64,000 nucleotides of DNA from Microbotryum silenes-acaulis. Its lineage: Eukaryota; Basidiomycota; Microbotryomycetes; Microbotryales; Microbotryaceae. Made by a program: the position numbers and the translations under genes. Positions 21,820-34,060 of this stretch are shown here, piece after piece (position 1 is the first letter of the stretch; the number at the start of each line of letters is the position of its first letter). The DNA lies in the NCBI GenBank assembly GCA_003665825.1, contig QPFY01000012.1, forward strand, positions 372,001-436,000, written 5' to 3'. The notes below the pieces were generated by a model. The model made no database searches, was not told where the DNA came from, and saw only the letters and a list, made by a program, of their open reading frames with translations.

Positions 21820-23899
21820 ATGTGCGGTATCTTTGCGGCGCATGCCTATGGCAAGCAGGACCTGCCTGCGTTCCGCTCTCGCGCCGTCGTTAGTCTCTTG
21901 GCAGCCCATAGCTTCCTACGACGTGTGCCTTTGGGGAGCAGCACCTCACTTATCTTCGCTGCTTCCACCCGCAGGCCCTCTCGAAGCGATTGCGTCACCG
22001 TGGACCGGACTGGAGTGGATGCAAGATGACCGACGACAGCATCCTCGTCCACGAGCGATTGGCCATCGTTGGAGTGGGTGAGTCGGGAGGAGAGCCCAAG
22101 ACTGGCCCCGTACTTACGACTTCTGCTATGCTTCAACCAGACACGGGCGCTCAACCCATCACCAACGAGGACGAGACCTTGATCCTGGCCGTCAACGGCG
22201 AGATTTACAACCACCGAACCTTGCGCAAACAGCTCAAGAACCCCAACGCAAAGTTCAAGACCCACTCGGATTGCGAGGTCATCATGCACTTGGTGAGTGT
22301 CTATTTCGATCCGGCGCATGTTATCTCGTACGGCCCAAAAGCCGAGCTGGATCGAGCAGCACAGTTGGCTGACCAACCCGCCGATCGTTCCTCCCTTCCC
22401 AGTACAAGGAACACGATACGGCTCTGTGCTCGATGCTCGACGGCATGTTCTCCTTCGTCCTGCTCGACAACTCCGTCACCCCCTCGCGCATGATCGCCGC
22501 GCGTGACCCGATCGGTATCACCACCCTCTACCAAGGCTGGAACTCGAAGCGTCCCGGCTGCGTCTACTTTGCGTCCGAGCTCAAGGCCTTGCACGACGAG
22601 TGCGACGAGATCATCTCCTTCCCCCCTGGCCACGTCTACGACTCCAAGACGGGAAAGACCGAACGGTACTACCAACCTTCGTGGTGGGATACGGACGTCC
22701 AAGCCGACAAGGCCCCGACGAAAGTGGCCGACCTCAAGGCCATTCGCGAGACGCTTGAGAAAGCCGTCAAGAAACGTCTCATGTCCGAAGTCCCTTATGG
22801 CGTCTTGCTTTCCGGCGGTCTTGATTCGTCTTTGATTGCGGCTATCGCGGCGAGGGAAACGGACAAGGTCGCCGCGGCGCAGAACCACTCGAGGGATTTG
22901 TCCCGTGGCCGTTCGGCACCCGCTGGGCAAAAGAACAAGGGTGGACTCGTCGGAATTGACGAGGATAGCAAGGACGAGGTCGAGACGCTGACCGCTTGGC
23001 CTCGCTTGCACTCGTTCTCGATTGGGTTGGAGGGGTCGCCCGACTTGATGGCCGCTCGCGTCGCGGCCGATTACCTCGGAACCTTCCACCATGAGTACAC
23101 CTTCACGGTCGAGGAAGGCTTGGACGCCGTCGAGGACGTCATTTACCACCTCGAGACGTACGACGTCACGACCGTTCGCGCCTCGACGCCCATGTACCTC
23201 CTTTCGCGTAAGATCAAAGCCATGGGCGTCAAGATGGTCCTTTCCGGTGAAGGGTCGGACGAGATCTTTGGTGGTTACCTCTACTTCCACGCCGCTCCTT
23301 CGCCATTGGACTTCCACCAAGAATGCATCAAACGCGTCAAGAACCTCCATACCGCCGATTGTCTGCGCGCCAACAAATCGACCATGGCATGGGGACTCGA
23401 AGCGCGCGTGCCTTTCCTCGATAAGGAATTCCTTGAAGTGTCGCTCAACACCCGTGCGGAGGACAAGACCTTCTCCAAAGGCTCTCTCGAACAAAAAGAT
23501 AAGGACGGTCGACCTATTATGGAGAAGTACATCCTGCGTAAAGCGTTCGACCTCTCGCCGGAAGAAGGGCGTCCTTACCTCCCCGATTCGATCCTCTGGC
23601 GTCAGAAGGAACAATTCTCCGATGGGGTCGGATACTCGTGGATCGATGGGTTGAAGGCGCATTCGGCCCAATCTGTGACGGATGAACAATTGGCCCAGGC
23701 GAAGGAGAGGTATCCGCTGGGTACGCCCGAAACCAAAGAAGCTTACTTTATTCGACAGATCTTTGAATCCCACTTCCCGACCGATGCGGCGGCGAAGACC
23801 GCAGTCAGGTGGATCCCTAGGGCCGATTGGGGTTGCGCAGCTGATCCCTCCGGTCGTGCGGTCGCGATTCACGAGTCGGCTTATAACGCTGATGAATAG
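21820..23899 (+). CDS. ASN1: Asparagine synthetase (glutamine-hydrolysing)
   Basis: Converts aspartate, glutamine and ATP to asparagine, glutamate and AMP (class B, EC 6.3.5.4) in the cytosol. Exons are 21820-21888, 21975-22077, 22141-22292 and 22403-23899; 606 aa. The protein starts [10 protein letters not shown], so after Met removal Cys2 is the Ntn-type glutaminase nucleophile. The glutaminase domain shows [18 protein letters not shown] and AVNGEIYNH. The synthetase domain has the PP-loop [12 protein letters not shown] and [14 protein letters not shown] Lys/Gly-rich insertion (about residues 268-295) follows the PP-loop region, as in fungal enzymes. All exon joins preserve these motifs. 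The 523-aa minus-strand open frame across exon 4 is a shadow. The symbol follows yeast ASN1/ASN2, which cannot be told apart here. Confidence 0.95.
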
Positions 23900-24104
23900 A
23901 GGAGGAGGGAAGAAATTGAGGAAGGAGGAAACAACAAAAGAGTCTTCTTATGGGGCTTTCCTTGGTAGATGAACTTCGGTAGAATGCATATCTCTTTTCT
24001 TACACTTTGTCCTCCTACCTTTCGGTGTCTAATACAGAGAGACGACGTCAAGAACGAGATTACAGAGCTGAGCACGGGAGTCCGAGAGCCAATCTATTGC
24101 CACC

Positions 24105-25694
24105 TTATAGTCTAGCCTTCCCTGGTCCACCCGAAGTCGATGGTGTCCCTTTCCCATCAACCTTCTCCAACCAACTCATGATCGAGTTCACCGGTTCTCG
24201 GAAAGGTTTGGTATAGTTATGAGTCTCGCCTGGACAAAATTTGAGCGTTCGTCAGGATCGTCTGGTGCGAACGAGCGAGCTGAAGTTGAGAAATGCGAGA
24301 TGTTGCTCACCTTCAACGATGGATAATGTATGTGTCCCCGGAGAGCGTTGTGACAAGATCTTATGGTACGAATACGCGTCTTGAACCGGAACGACCTAAC
24401 TCACCCGGAATAAATTATTCGTCAGCACATTGGGGAAAATATGTGATTTGCCACCGAAGGAAGAAGTTGACAATCGTACAGGATCCGCGGTCCCATGAAC
24501 GGTGAGTACGTGCACGTCTTGTGGGAACGAGGCTTGGAGGTACGAATTGTCCCACGAGGCGAAAGCAATCACCTATTCGAAAAGGCCCCCAAAGTGTCAG
24601 CCTCAATACAGCCACGACGACCCCTGCTGCCTCGAACATCGCAACACTATCACTCACATCCTCCCTCGTCACCTTCTGCGCAATATCCTTTCCTCTTACC
24701 CGAACTTTCCATAAATGTTCCCCCTTTTCCCAAAAATCTTCCCCGTACCGTTTATCGACCATGATTCGACTCATATCGTAGCGTCCAGAGATGTTGATCC
24801 AGAGAGGGATGGGAGGATGCGGTCGTGTGGAGAGGTAGTAAGCGGAGAGCATGGAACCTGTGCGGTGGGTTGGGCAGGAGGAGAGGGTTAGGTGGTGAAG
24901 GATTTTCATAAGGGCGTCTTCGGAGGGAGCGTACCTCGAGAATGCGCGGCGACTACAGGAGAATGGATCATCTCAGTACAGTATCCCTCTATCTTCAAAC
25001 CGAGCAATCTGCAGCTCACTCAAATGAATCCGGTACCCGTACTCCTTCTCCAAGTAAGCGATCACAACGGCCAAATCATCGGCGTCGTCGCCAAAGTTGG
25101 CCATGCCCCATCGTCCTTCTGATTCACCTCCTTGAGCTGTCCAAAGAGCACGGTTTTTTTTTCAGTATCTACCCGATTTGAAAGACCGAAGGGTATGTCG
25201 TGAGTTGGACCTACCCCGAAGATCATAGCGGAAGGAATCGAGCCCTCGTTCGGAGGCTAAGCGATCGGCCAAGAGTTTGTGGTACACCTAATCGATAGGC
25301 CAGATCAGGTTGTTAGACCAAGTAGATCAGGATGAACCTGAAGGGTCAAAAGGCGTCCTTGGCGAACCTGGTCTTTATGAGCCATGACGCCATGAAGGAT
25401 CTACACCGTGACGTCGCCGAACGAATCATCATTTGTGTATAGAGAGCATCGAGTCGTACATTCCAGGTGAGTAACGTTTAGCCCAACGAGGATAGCAATC
25501 AAGTAATGACCAACATCAGCTATCACAATCCTAGCCATCCATGGACTCATCCCCCACCTCGGAATGCAGCAACTCACCAAAGCGAGCTTCTGCCCCTTCG
25601 TCGACTCGGCCGGGTTCGCACGTTGTAAGATTCCTACGAGGTCCCCTTTGCCTTGATCTGGTATCCTGATAGTGACTTGCGACATGTCTTGCAT
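24105..25694 (-). CDS. Alpha/beta hydrolase (S33/dienelactone-like)
   Basis: Serine hydrolase of the alpha/beta fold, substrate unknown. Nine exons join in phase: 25694-25578, 25400-25368, 25287-25215, 25136-25020, 24952-24935, 24857-24658, 24572-24480, 24395-24311 and 24229-24105; 286 aa. The sequence shows the oxyanion region LILHGVMAHKD, then LDSFRYDLRAQGGESEG. The nucleophile is the Ser in AAHSRGSM, the acid is in VHGTADPVVPV, and the catalytic His is in EGETHNYTKPF. This matches a family of small fungal and bacterial hydrolases with a VNISGRYDM segment and the WKVRVRGKD motif. No signal peptide, so probably cytosolic. Two exons are very short (33 and 18 nt); the 18-nt exon carries the nucleophile. 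The ATG at 25694 follows an open frame with no better start. It is tail to tail with asparagine synthetase, 205 nt apart. Confidence 0.87.
24935..24952 (-). other. 18-nt exon encoding the catalytic serine of the hydrolase
   Basis: On the minus strand the exon reads TCGCCGCGCATTCTCGAG, between ctgtag and gtacgc. With split codons at both ends it supplies IAAHSRG, including the nucleophile Ser. Skipping it keeps the frame but removes the active site. Confidence 0.8.
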
Positions 25695-25968
25695 AGATTC
25701 CCAAGTGGAGCCGAAGAGAGCTTGATGTTTGGTCTTGTGGACTAAGGACAAGCGTGGAACCTCCGCGGCCGGACTTGGACTTGGACTTCGTTCTGTGGAG
25801 GCCGGTTAGAACTGGTACCCGGCCCGCCGGCGACACGGACCAGTCTGATTGACATTCACATCCGATCGATCAAAACGGTTGCACTATCTACAACATCTCG
25901 AGAATCCTTCGTTCCAAAAACATAAAAAATGCAGTATGCAATCACTTCTTATTATGTGCCTACGCAAG

Positions 25969-28900
25969 TCAATACCAAATCAACCTCTGCACCCCCCTAC
26001 TCAACCTCTCCGCAATAGTCGTATGACTCTTCGCCTCACTCAACGAAACAATATCCACCTCCTCGATCCAGCCTTCCTTTCCTCCTTGACCCGATTCATC
26101 ACGTAGGGTTGAGACGATATCATCAACGATCGATTTGGCCGTCGTGGCCCCTCTTCCGTCGGTGCGAGATGATTCGAATATCCGTGAAGAGGCGTACCCA
26201 TCGTCGGTTTTGATGACGTCGCGGCGGAGCGCTTTCAAAGCGATAAAGGCGATCTTGCTCGATGGGCCTGTTTCATTAGGACCGATGGGTGATAGTGGTG
26301 AAGGTGGAATGGCCAAGGGGGAAGAAGGGCCTGCCTCGTCGGTCCTGACCGATGAAAGGGAAGCGCTTGAAGAGTTGCGCGCCTTCAATCGTAACGATTT
26401 GAGCGTGTAAGTCCGAACGCGTTCAATGACCGACGCTTCGGGGTAATGCACGACGAGCCCGTAGTTTTCTTCCGGATCCCGCGTCGTTGCGTCAAGGGCA
26501 GAGAGAATGTACGCCTGTGTTCAAAGTGCATCAGCAAAGCAAGACAGGGCCAAGCCAGATGCATCAAGTACCAAATGCTCACCCCTGTGCGGATCGACGA
26601 GATATTCTCAAGCGCGATGCGGAGAAAGCTCGTCACTTTCTGCAGTGTAAACTCGTACGAGACGATGTACAACGCCCCCTTTGTCCCTGGCTTGTTGGTG
26701 ATAAGCACGATCTTTTCTTCATACTTGCCGGCCGAACTTCTCAGTGTATTCGGCTCGACGGGACTGAGCATACTCCATCCACCTAATCGTTCCTCACCAG
26801 GACTGAGGCAGTATTTCGTACTCGTTTCTATCGCCTCTTCGCGGATCTTGGCGAGACGCAAGAGTTGTCCAGGGTCAGAGGTATCGAGGCGTTCCGAGAA
26901 CTCTTGGAACGCATTGGGGTTGACGCCGAGGACGAAATCGAGAGTCGCTTGGCGGAAGAAATCAGTGACCGTCGATTGCAGCAATCGAGCGACCGAGTTG
27001 GACGCGTCGTTGACGGCTCCGAGCCAATTGCGTCGGCCTGTTCGGACAAAGTCGCCTTTGAGCGCCGAAGTACCGGCATACTGTGGGCCTCTCTAGGCCG
27101 GTCAGCATCGTCCGACTGGCTGAACTAAGATTGCTGAAAAATGACCCACCTCTCTTGAAATGGCATCCCCATTGTCGGCAAACATGGTGTTGAAAGCCGT
27201 GTCGAGCCCATCATGGGTCGCCAACTCTTCCTGTGCAATGCCTAGATGGACCAAGTGCCGATTGAGGACGAATCGAGCGATAGCGGACTGGACGACGTTG
27301 GTGCGATCGAGGCAATCGATGCAATTCGTGCGAACGACCCCTTGTTGGGTCGAAAACACCTGATCGGTACCTTGATCGGTCGTCCAGAAGCATTGCATGT
27401 CCTCGAGATCGGGTTGGACCTGCGTGATAAGTTTGCCAATGTTCTCGTACTTCATCCCTTTGGTCTCGTGGTGAAAGTCAAAGTAAACGTATTTGACCTT
27501 GTCCTCGGATTGGGTCAATTCGACCCCTTTCCGGAACGCCTCGACGACGACGCCTTCCTTGCCCGCCGCTTCGGCCAAGTTGACGACGACGACTTTGCCG
27601 TACAACTTGTTTTGTTTCTCAAAGTGCTTAACCAAGGCGGCGTTCCTGTCTTCCTCCGTTCGGTCGAGAACAGGTGCAGGCTTGAGAGCCCAAGGTGATT
27701 GTGACCAGTAGACGGGAATCGAGCCACGAGTTTGAACGAAAGAAGCGACGTGTTGCTTCGAGTCCCGCACGGCACCGACCAAGAACTCGGTCTCGACGGC
27801 ATTGGCGACTTGACCGAGTGGGTTAACGCCGCGCCTCTGATATCGAAGCCCAGGTCGCTCGATCGATCGCCGAGAGATGAGAACCATATCGAGCTCCACG
27901 TGGGAAGGGCCTTCGGAGTTACTGGGCGAAGCGAGCGTCGTGTAGGGTTGCAGTGGGACCGAAGCCGAGCTGTGGGCGACGAAACCTTGCTGAAGAACAA
28001 CGATGAAAGCATGCAGTCCGGCGTCGATGAAGGTCGACATGATGTGAGCGTTCCAAAAGAAGCGACGATCGGCACGCCTCCACAGTGGCAGATGCGAGCT
28101 CGGCTCGACAAGTCCAATCGTTCCGCTGGGTCCGCTTTTGCCGTGAGTAGGGGAAGGTAGCCCAGCTGCTACAAGCGAGGCTTCGTATTTGCGCTGGTGG
28201 GATCGCGTGATGTCGACGTCGTACGAGAAGGCCATGCCTCGCAGTGTCCGCATCGTCTCGGCGACAATCTTGGCATCGAGCTCGGTCTGCGACCGAACCG
28301 TCTCGGCGTTGTCTCGATCGGGAACGGCAGAGGTCGACGCCTCGGCAAGTGCTACGACGTCCTTGTCTTGGGTCAGCTCGTCCGGTTTATTCGGGTCCGA
28401 TGAGCTGGAGGCGCTTTCGGCCGTGTCGGAGCTGCTTGGCGGCGTCGGGTTCCCCGAGTCTGCCGTCGGATTTGCCGGGGCGGGAGTGGCAGTCTTGGGT
28501 TTGATAGCAGAAAGTGATATTTTGGGGATCCTTTTTGGTGTCATTCGCTCCCAAAAAGGGCTTTTCTTGGGCTGCTTGATGGGTGTGTCCGGTCTCGCAT
28601 CGGCATCGACGTCCGTCGTTTCACCCCCGTCATCGGTCTCGCCGTCGTCATGATCGCCGTCCTCGTCCTCGGATGAAGTGCCGGCTCCGTTGTCGCTCGT
28701 CGAGGCTGAAGTCGTCGCTGTCGAAGAAGCAGCAGCAGCTCTTCTCGCTTTTTGTGCGAACTGCTTGACGGCATGACGCGTCAGGGCGGTGTTGGCGGCT
28801 TGGTAGTCGCTGAGCGGGATCGACACGAGCTGGTCGACCGAGTGGATCTTGGAGCGTTTATCATCCCACAGAGTCGCTGAGACGGTCGAGCTGACGATCA

Positions 28901-29374
28901 AGATGATGTGCGAGCCTATTTGTGAAAATGAGGACGGTGTGTATTGTTAGCACCTGGGGGGTAAGAACTCCCCCGAGCAGGCGTAAGGGCCGAGAGGGGT
29001 CACAGCCATGTGGGGCCGTGCCCAAGCAAGACTAGGCTCAACCTCAACGACCCTCGACGCCGTGCACACACACACGTACCTTGGAACCCATGCACGATAC
29101 CGGCCACCCCTTCCACGACGATACCGTCCTCCTCCGTGCCTCTATCAAGATCGTTCGCAGCAACAGGTTGAGCTCGTTTGGCCCAAGGGATGCGTACGCC
29201 CGCGTTGGAGTTGGTGTCGGCGCGATCGACGACGATCGACTTGGTCGTCGGTGACGGCGCGATCGGTTGCAGGATCAATCCGTCCTCGTGCGCGTGTACC
29301 ACCAGTCGACGGTGGAGGCGATGCGCAAAGGGCGAGACCGTCGCTGAGAGTGGGAGCTGGGCGGGTCGATGCAT
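25969..29374 (-). CDS. Sac2/INPP5F-like phosphoinositide phosphatase
   Basis: Membrane-trafficking phosphatase with a SAC catalytic domain and a C-terminal hSac2-type domain, expected to remove phosphate from phosphoinositides (PI4P for INPP5F). Exons are 29374-29080, 28915-27150, 27080-26583 and 26514-25969; 1034 aa. The catalytic CX5R motif is RTNCIDCLDRTN (Cys near residue 630), preceded by FDFHHETKGMKYENIGKL and followed by NGDAISREYAGTSALKGDF, all typical of SAC. A disordered acidic and Thr/Ser/Pro-rich insertion occupies about residues 140-290. After the SAC core come RLLQSTVTDFFRQATLDFVLG and a beta-rich hSac2-like segment (KIVLITNKPGTKGALYIVSYEF). No 5-phosphatase domain and no C-terminal hydrophobic anchor are present, which argues against synaptojanin/Inp51 and Sac1 types. 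Confidence 0.88.
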
Positions 29375-30324
29375 GGAGTGGACGTGTGCACTGCCGAGGG
29401 CAGCCAGTCGCGTGTGCGAGGGTGAGTACCGGTGAGTGGGGGGGGGGGGGGCGAGGGCAACGAATGATCGTCATTCGTGTGATCGCTCGATTGCACCCAA
29501 TTTCCGAAAAAAAGTTGCTGCAGTGCCGTATACCCCGCCATATTAAGTACATATTTTTATCACCGGGTGATAGAACAGATCAAATTGAACCGGTGCTGAC
29601 CAAGCTGATGAGTAGTGCAAGACCAAAGTAAAGTCTACGCTCGGCGAACTTCGTCCCACCAAAACGTCCTTGGCTTTTCTCTCACCGCCGGCGCACTCGC
29701 AGTGTCCACGTTATTTGAAAAGCCTTGCCTTCTGCCAAGCCTTTATAGTGTGTCGGAGGTGCATAAACGGGTCGGGAAGAGCCGAATAGAGCCAAAGAAT
29801 GATGCTGGACTGTGGGTGTACAGCCTTCACCGACAGATGACCGAATTTTAATTTTATCTCCGAGCACGCAGTGCACCTGGCTCTATCATGATCACTTGCA
29901 TCTGATGAGTCATTCGTACTTTCGAAAATCATCTCATATCGCTTGAACAGGTTTAGGAAACATTGACCTCCACGGCCACCGCGGTGCAAGAGGCCAAGTC
30001 GTCGAAAGTACTTTGCAGACTTTCGCCGAGACCGATCCCTCCGACCGGACGGGTTTCCCTTCCAGCAAATCTACCCAGGCACGATTCTCTCCACCGCTCG
30101 AGTGATGTTCGACTTGATCTCGGGCGCTACGGACCTTTTCTGATCAACATAAAGACAAAGATCAACTCCGATCTCAAGAATGAGACCCGATTGGCAGCGG
30201 AGGAGTTTGTGACGGCGTGAGGATGGTGTGCCAAGAGCCTGCAGGAGCAAGCGATATAGAAGGCGTGGCCATTTCACAAAAATTATACCTGATTTACTCA
30301 GTGTTCAAGGAGAGTTTGGTACTG
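29375..30324. other. Intergenic, 950 nt
   Basis: No gene was recognised. It contains the Sac2-like promoter and a 14-nt G tract at 29438-29451. Downstream lies the tail of the MFS gene. Confidence 0.5.
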
Positions 30325-32441
30325 TCATTCTATGTGCGCTAGCAACGGCTCTCGTTCACCGTTCTCCGCGTCGTTCACAACCCTTTGCCCCGAAGGTGTA
30401 GCCGTGACGGCCGCCCCTTCTTTCTTCGTTTCGAGGGAAAGCACTTCGATCTGAGAACAAGTCCGCTCAGCAACGCGTCATCAGTTTCTGATTCTGGAAG
30501 AGTCCGACACTCCAACCCCCAATCACTCACGCAGGCATAACTACAAACCGTCATCACCGATCCAACAAAAGCGACCGTAAAAGCGCCCCTAACCGCCACT
30601 CCAAAAGCCTCCCTCACCCTCTCCCTCAACCCCGGTTCCAACGTATCCAAAATTGAAGAATCCTCTCTGATCCTCTTGATCAGTTCTTCGGCACCTGGTC
30701 CTGTGATGCGTTTCTTCAACGCAGGGACGAGTAGAGCTTGGAAGACTGCTGAAGCGCCCCCTACGCCGATGACTTGACCTGACGCACGGAAGAGCCATAT
30801 CGCGCCTGTGACGGTTGGGATAGTGGATTGAGGGACTGAAGCCATGATGGCTGCTAAGGAGGTGGTGATGGAGGTGGAGAGTGCGAAACCGAAAGGTAGT
30901 ATTTGGAGCCATTTCACCCATGCAGGGGAGGCGGGGTGGAGGAAAACGATGGAGAGGATCGAGAGGGCTGGAGGGGGTGAAGCGGTTTGCAAGATTCATT
31001 GATCAGTCGGATAGAAGAGAGAGACTAATATTAAGCGAAATCTTCACCTACATCCCATCATAGTCGCCGTCACCCCTACTTCCCAATACCTTCCGGTCTT
31101 GTGAATGATCCACCCACTCGAAACACCTCCTAAAGCAGCAGCCGCACTGGTAGGTACCAAATGCGCACCCGCGGACGAAGCTGTACTCCCCTCAACGGCG
31201 AGGAAGTAGATGGGGAGATGGTATAATAGTGTCCAGTTGGTGACGGCTTGCAGCATGATGACACCTAGACCTGCTAGAGGCGTGCGTTGACGGAGGAGAT
31301 CGAGAGGAAGGAGGGGTTCGGATGCGATGCGTGCTTCAATGTAGAGGAAGAGGAGCATGAAGACGGGTGCAAGACAAGTCGGGACCAGAACTCGCGTATC
31401 CGACCAGGGTATAAGCTCGTTGTTGTGTAGTGCGAGGGAAAGGAGCAGACTTCCGAAGGTGAGGAACAGGCTTGCGCAGCCGAGCCAATCGATCCGAGCG
31501 AGTTTCTCACGATTCGTCTCGACGCGCGTGCAAGGGGTCGTGTAGTTGAGGTTGTGGAGACCGCTGAGCAGGGCAAGGATGAGGAGCGGAACTATGAAAT
31601 TTGGAGAGGGATCCGGTCAGCTTTTGGTACTCGGAGGGGGACTTTCTAGAGTGATTGTTTCACGTGAGTAGAGCAGCCCTTACCTTGTCCCATGAACGCG
31701 GTTCTCCATCCGAACAGATCATTCATGAAGCCACCCAACGGACCGCCCAAAGCGCCACCGACCTGAAAGGAGAATGAAACCCCTCTCCGGTCTCATCAGC
31801 TCCGGACCGACAGGGAGATCCCGTCCCTCACTCACCGCCCAAACCAGACTCGAAATCCCCGTCACGAACATCCTCTCTTTAAGCTCAAACAAATCCGATA
31901 CCACAATCGCCGAAGTCGTCATCATACCGCCCCCACCACACCCCGCCACGAACCTCGCCCAAATCAATTCATTCATACTCCTCGCCATAGCGCACCCCAT
32001 CGTCCCCAGAGTGAAAATCCCAATCGCCGAGGCGTTGGCCATCCGTCTGCCAAGAATTTCCGAAAGGCGGCCGTACATGGGAGTGAAGGTGAGAGAAGCG
32101 AGGAGGTAGGATGTTCCTAGCCAGGAGGCTTCTTGCGATTTGTTGAAGGTTGACGAAATCGGTTGCATCAGGGAGGCGGTGACGGTTGCGTCGAGGGAGC
32201 CGAGGAAGGTGGCGAGGAAGGTGCCGACGAGGATGACGACCTTTTGGCAGTGGGGGAGGTTGACACCTAGAGGACGTGAGGTGTTGCTACTGCTGGTGAT
32301 GATGTCGTGTCCGTTCGGCATGGTCGCGAGTGCGTGGAGGGTCGCATCGGTTTGAGACACTGAGACCGACGTGTCATCGCGATTTGCCTGGAGAAGAGGT
32401 GTACGTTCGTCCACTCGAGAAGCTGAAAGCGCATCCGTCAT
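30325..32441 (-). CDS. MFS transporter, DHA2/VBA-like
   Basis: Integral membrane transporter of the major facilitator superfamily, 595 aa. Exons are 32441-31836, 31762-31684, 31591-31052, 30967-30531 and 30450-30325. A hydrophilic N-terminus with DERTPLLQ (possible dileucine sorting signal) precedes TM1 (KVVILVGTFLATFLGSLDATV). The superfamily loop 2-3 motif is present as MYGRLSEILGRRMAN and motif C-like GGALGGPLGGFMND follows TM5. About 14 hydrophobic segments are seen. Relatives by pattern are yeast Vba1/Vba2 and S. pombe Fnx1 (vacuolar basic amino-acid importers) or multidrug exporters; the substrate cannot be told. The third intron uses donor GTAGGT at 31051, chosen by phase over the overlapping GTGAAG. 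The C-terminus ends EPLLAHIE. Confidence 0.88.
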
Positions 32442-32917
32442 TTTTGCTGACAAGAGATGAAGCAGACGGAATGAAGATAAGCGCCATCCCGAGCACCCTC
32501 GTGTACATCGCCGTTCCAACTTGAACCTTTTAGCGCGTGTTCCGGCCGAACCGAACACACAAAAAGGAGCTAGTGTCGACGCGGGCCCGTGCTGCGGACG
32601 GCCTTTATAAATGCCAGATTCGGCAGCGGCTACAAGCCGGATAAATGGCTTGTATCCTTTCTCCCTTTTCCCTCCGACTTTTCCAAAGGTTTCTAGGTAT
32701 ATAATTATACTGCTATTGAAATCTATCAAATAAAATAAAATAAAGGAGATGCCGATGGATCTGCGAAACTGCGGCCAGAAAGTAGCGACTGCAATGACCA
32801 GTGACCGGCCATTTCAAGCGACACCGATAATCATTAACACAAGACATCAAACCCGCAGCGACCCACAAACTATAGATTTGCGAGATGAGGGACTACAACC
32901 CTGTACGAACCTTAGTT
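32442..32917. other. Intergenic with dispersed repeat copy A
   Basis: Upstream region of the MFS gene. It holds a segment (32601-32730) related to 56509-56659 and the 3' end of the kinase-like gene. No further gene was seen. Confidence 0.55.
32601..32730. repeat. Dispersed repeat, copy A
   Basis: Shares about 60 nt of near identity with 56599-56659, including acttttccaaaggtttct followed by an aattatact motif and aatctatcaaa. A looser match extends to a TATA-like tttataa block (here gcctttataaatg). Both copies lie about 150-300 nt upstream of the start of a minus-strand gene, in the same orientation. It could be a solo LTR-like fragment or a shared promoter module. Confidence 0.65.
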
Positions 32918-34060
32918 TCACCGGCCACGACAGTAGCCATCGGCGGTGGAACGAAGCATCCCCCCACCCCAATCGACAATAAAGTGCCGACCATCCATGC
33001 GCCGGAGAACGCTAACAGCGCGCTCATCCCTATGATGAAGACCTTCTTCGGTGAGCAATTGGAAAGCAGCCCTAAGTGTGCAAAGCAGCCGCCGTCAAGC
33101 ATCAGAACACTTCGGGAGGTGCGATGAAGGGAGGTCTGCCCTAACCGGGCCTCGTTTCCGACTTCCGAAGAATACGAGCTGAACTCCTTAATGGGGAACG
33201 GTTCCCCAGCATCTTCCATCACGAGCACGAAGCCTCCCCCATCCCAGCCGCTCCGATACAAGCCGTGGAATTTGAGGAGGTACGCCTGCGCAGCAGGAGA
33301 CAGTCGCGGCACGACCTGAGTGTACATGAAGTACTCGTGTGCGACCGAGGACACACACTCGGCGGGAACGAATTTGGCGACGACTGAGATTTCACCTTCA
33401 TCGCCGAGTTTTGTCCACGTGCTTGCAATTTCTCGTCTCGGGCGATCCGACCACCTGGCTCTCCTCACTGTGCACGTGCAACCACGCCCGAGCGGAGTAA
33501 TGAGATCGAGACGATCGAGCTTCGTCCCGTCGGCGAGTGACACGTCAAACCAGGGTGAACCACGTGCTAGGACCTTGTCTGAAGTTGCACAAAGAGCGAC
33601 TTTACTGAGATGGGACCCAAAAACTGCCAAACACGTAAACACCGAAGGAACATCAACAAGTCAGAAAAGCTGATCACATCAGGCAAAAGAGTAAGTCGCA
33701 TTCACGTTCTAGCACTCGAGCTCGACGCCTGTCGCGACCATGCACGAATCCGTCTCGATTTGGAGATCGTAAATGAATTATCGTCCGAGTAAAGCGCTTA
33801 CAGAGCACACACTTCAAGGATAAGACGGGGCGCACTCACTTGGGTACCCGGACGCCCGGCGTTCGACAGAAAGATATCCCTTTTATCATCGACCATGGCT
33901 CCTGTGCGGAGCTTTTTGATGAAGAGAGCTGCTCTTCGTCAAACAGCTTTGATTCGTTACGCAGAGATGGGGTGTGGGGTAGCACGAGCTCGAGAACGTC
34001 TTGGAGCGTCATCGGAGCGGTCGAGATGGGAGTCGCAGCAGGCACTGCAGAGAACGCCAT
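32918..34060 (-). CDS. Short protein-kinase-like protein
   Basis: Three exons join in phase: 34060-33840, 33604-33146 and 33071-32918; 277 aa. The kinase-like region starts near residue 95: a Gly-rich-loop-like LITPLGRGCTCTVRRARW, the Lys strand ISVVAKFVPAE, hinge GFVLVMEDAGEPF, a catalytic-loop-like GLHHRDERAVSVLRR and RHFIVDWGGG. HRD is present, but the Asn expected five residues after the catalytic Asp is Ser, and DFG reads DWG. It stops about 20 residues after the DWG, so the activation segment and C-lobe helices are missing. This resembles the small kinase-like proteins expanded in basidiomycetes; activity is doubtful. The intron at 33839-33605 (235 nt) is long for this window. The structure is inferred by hand, and a decayed gene is possible. 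Confidence 0.62.

Noticed and set aside
22301..23872. 523-aa open frame on the minus strand
   Set aside because: It is antisense to exon 4 of asparagine synthetase, whose protein is unmistakable; the minus frame is a by-product of codon bias.
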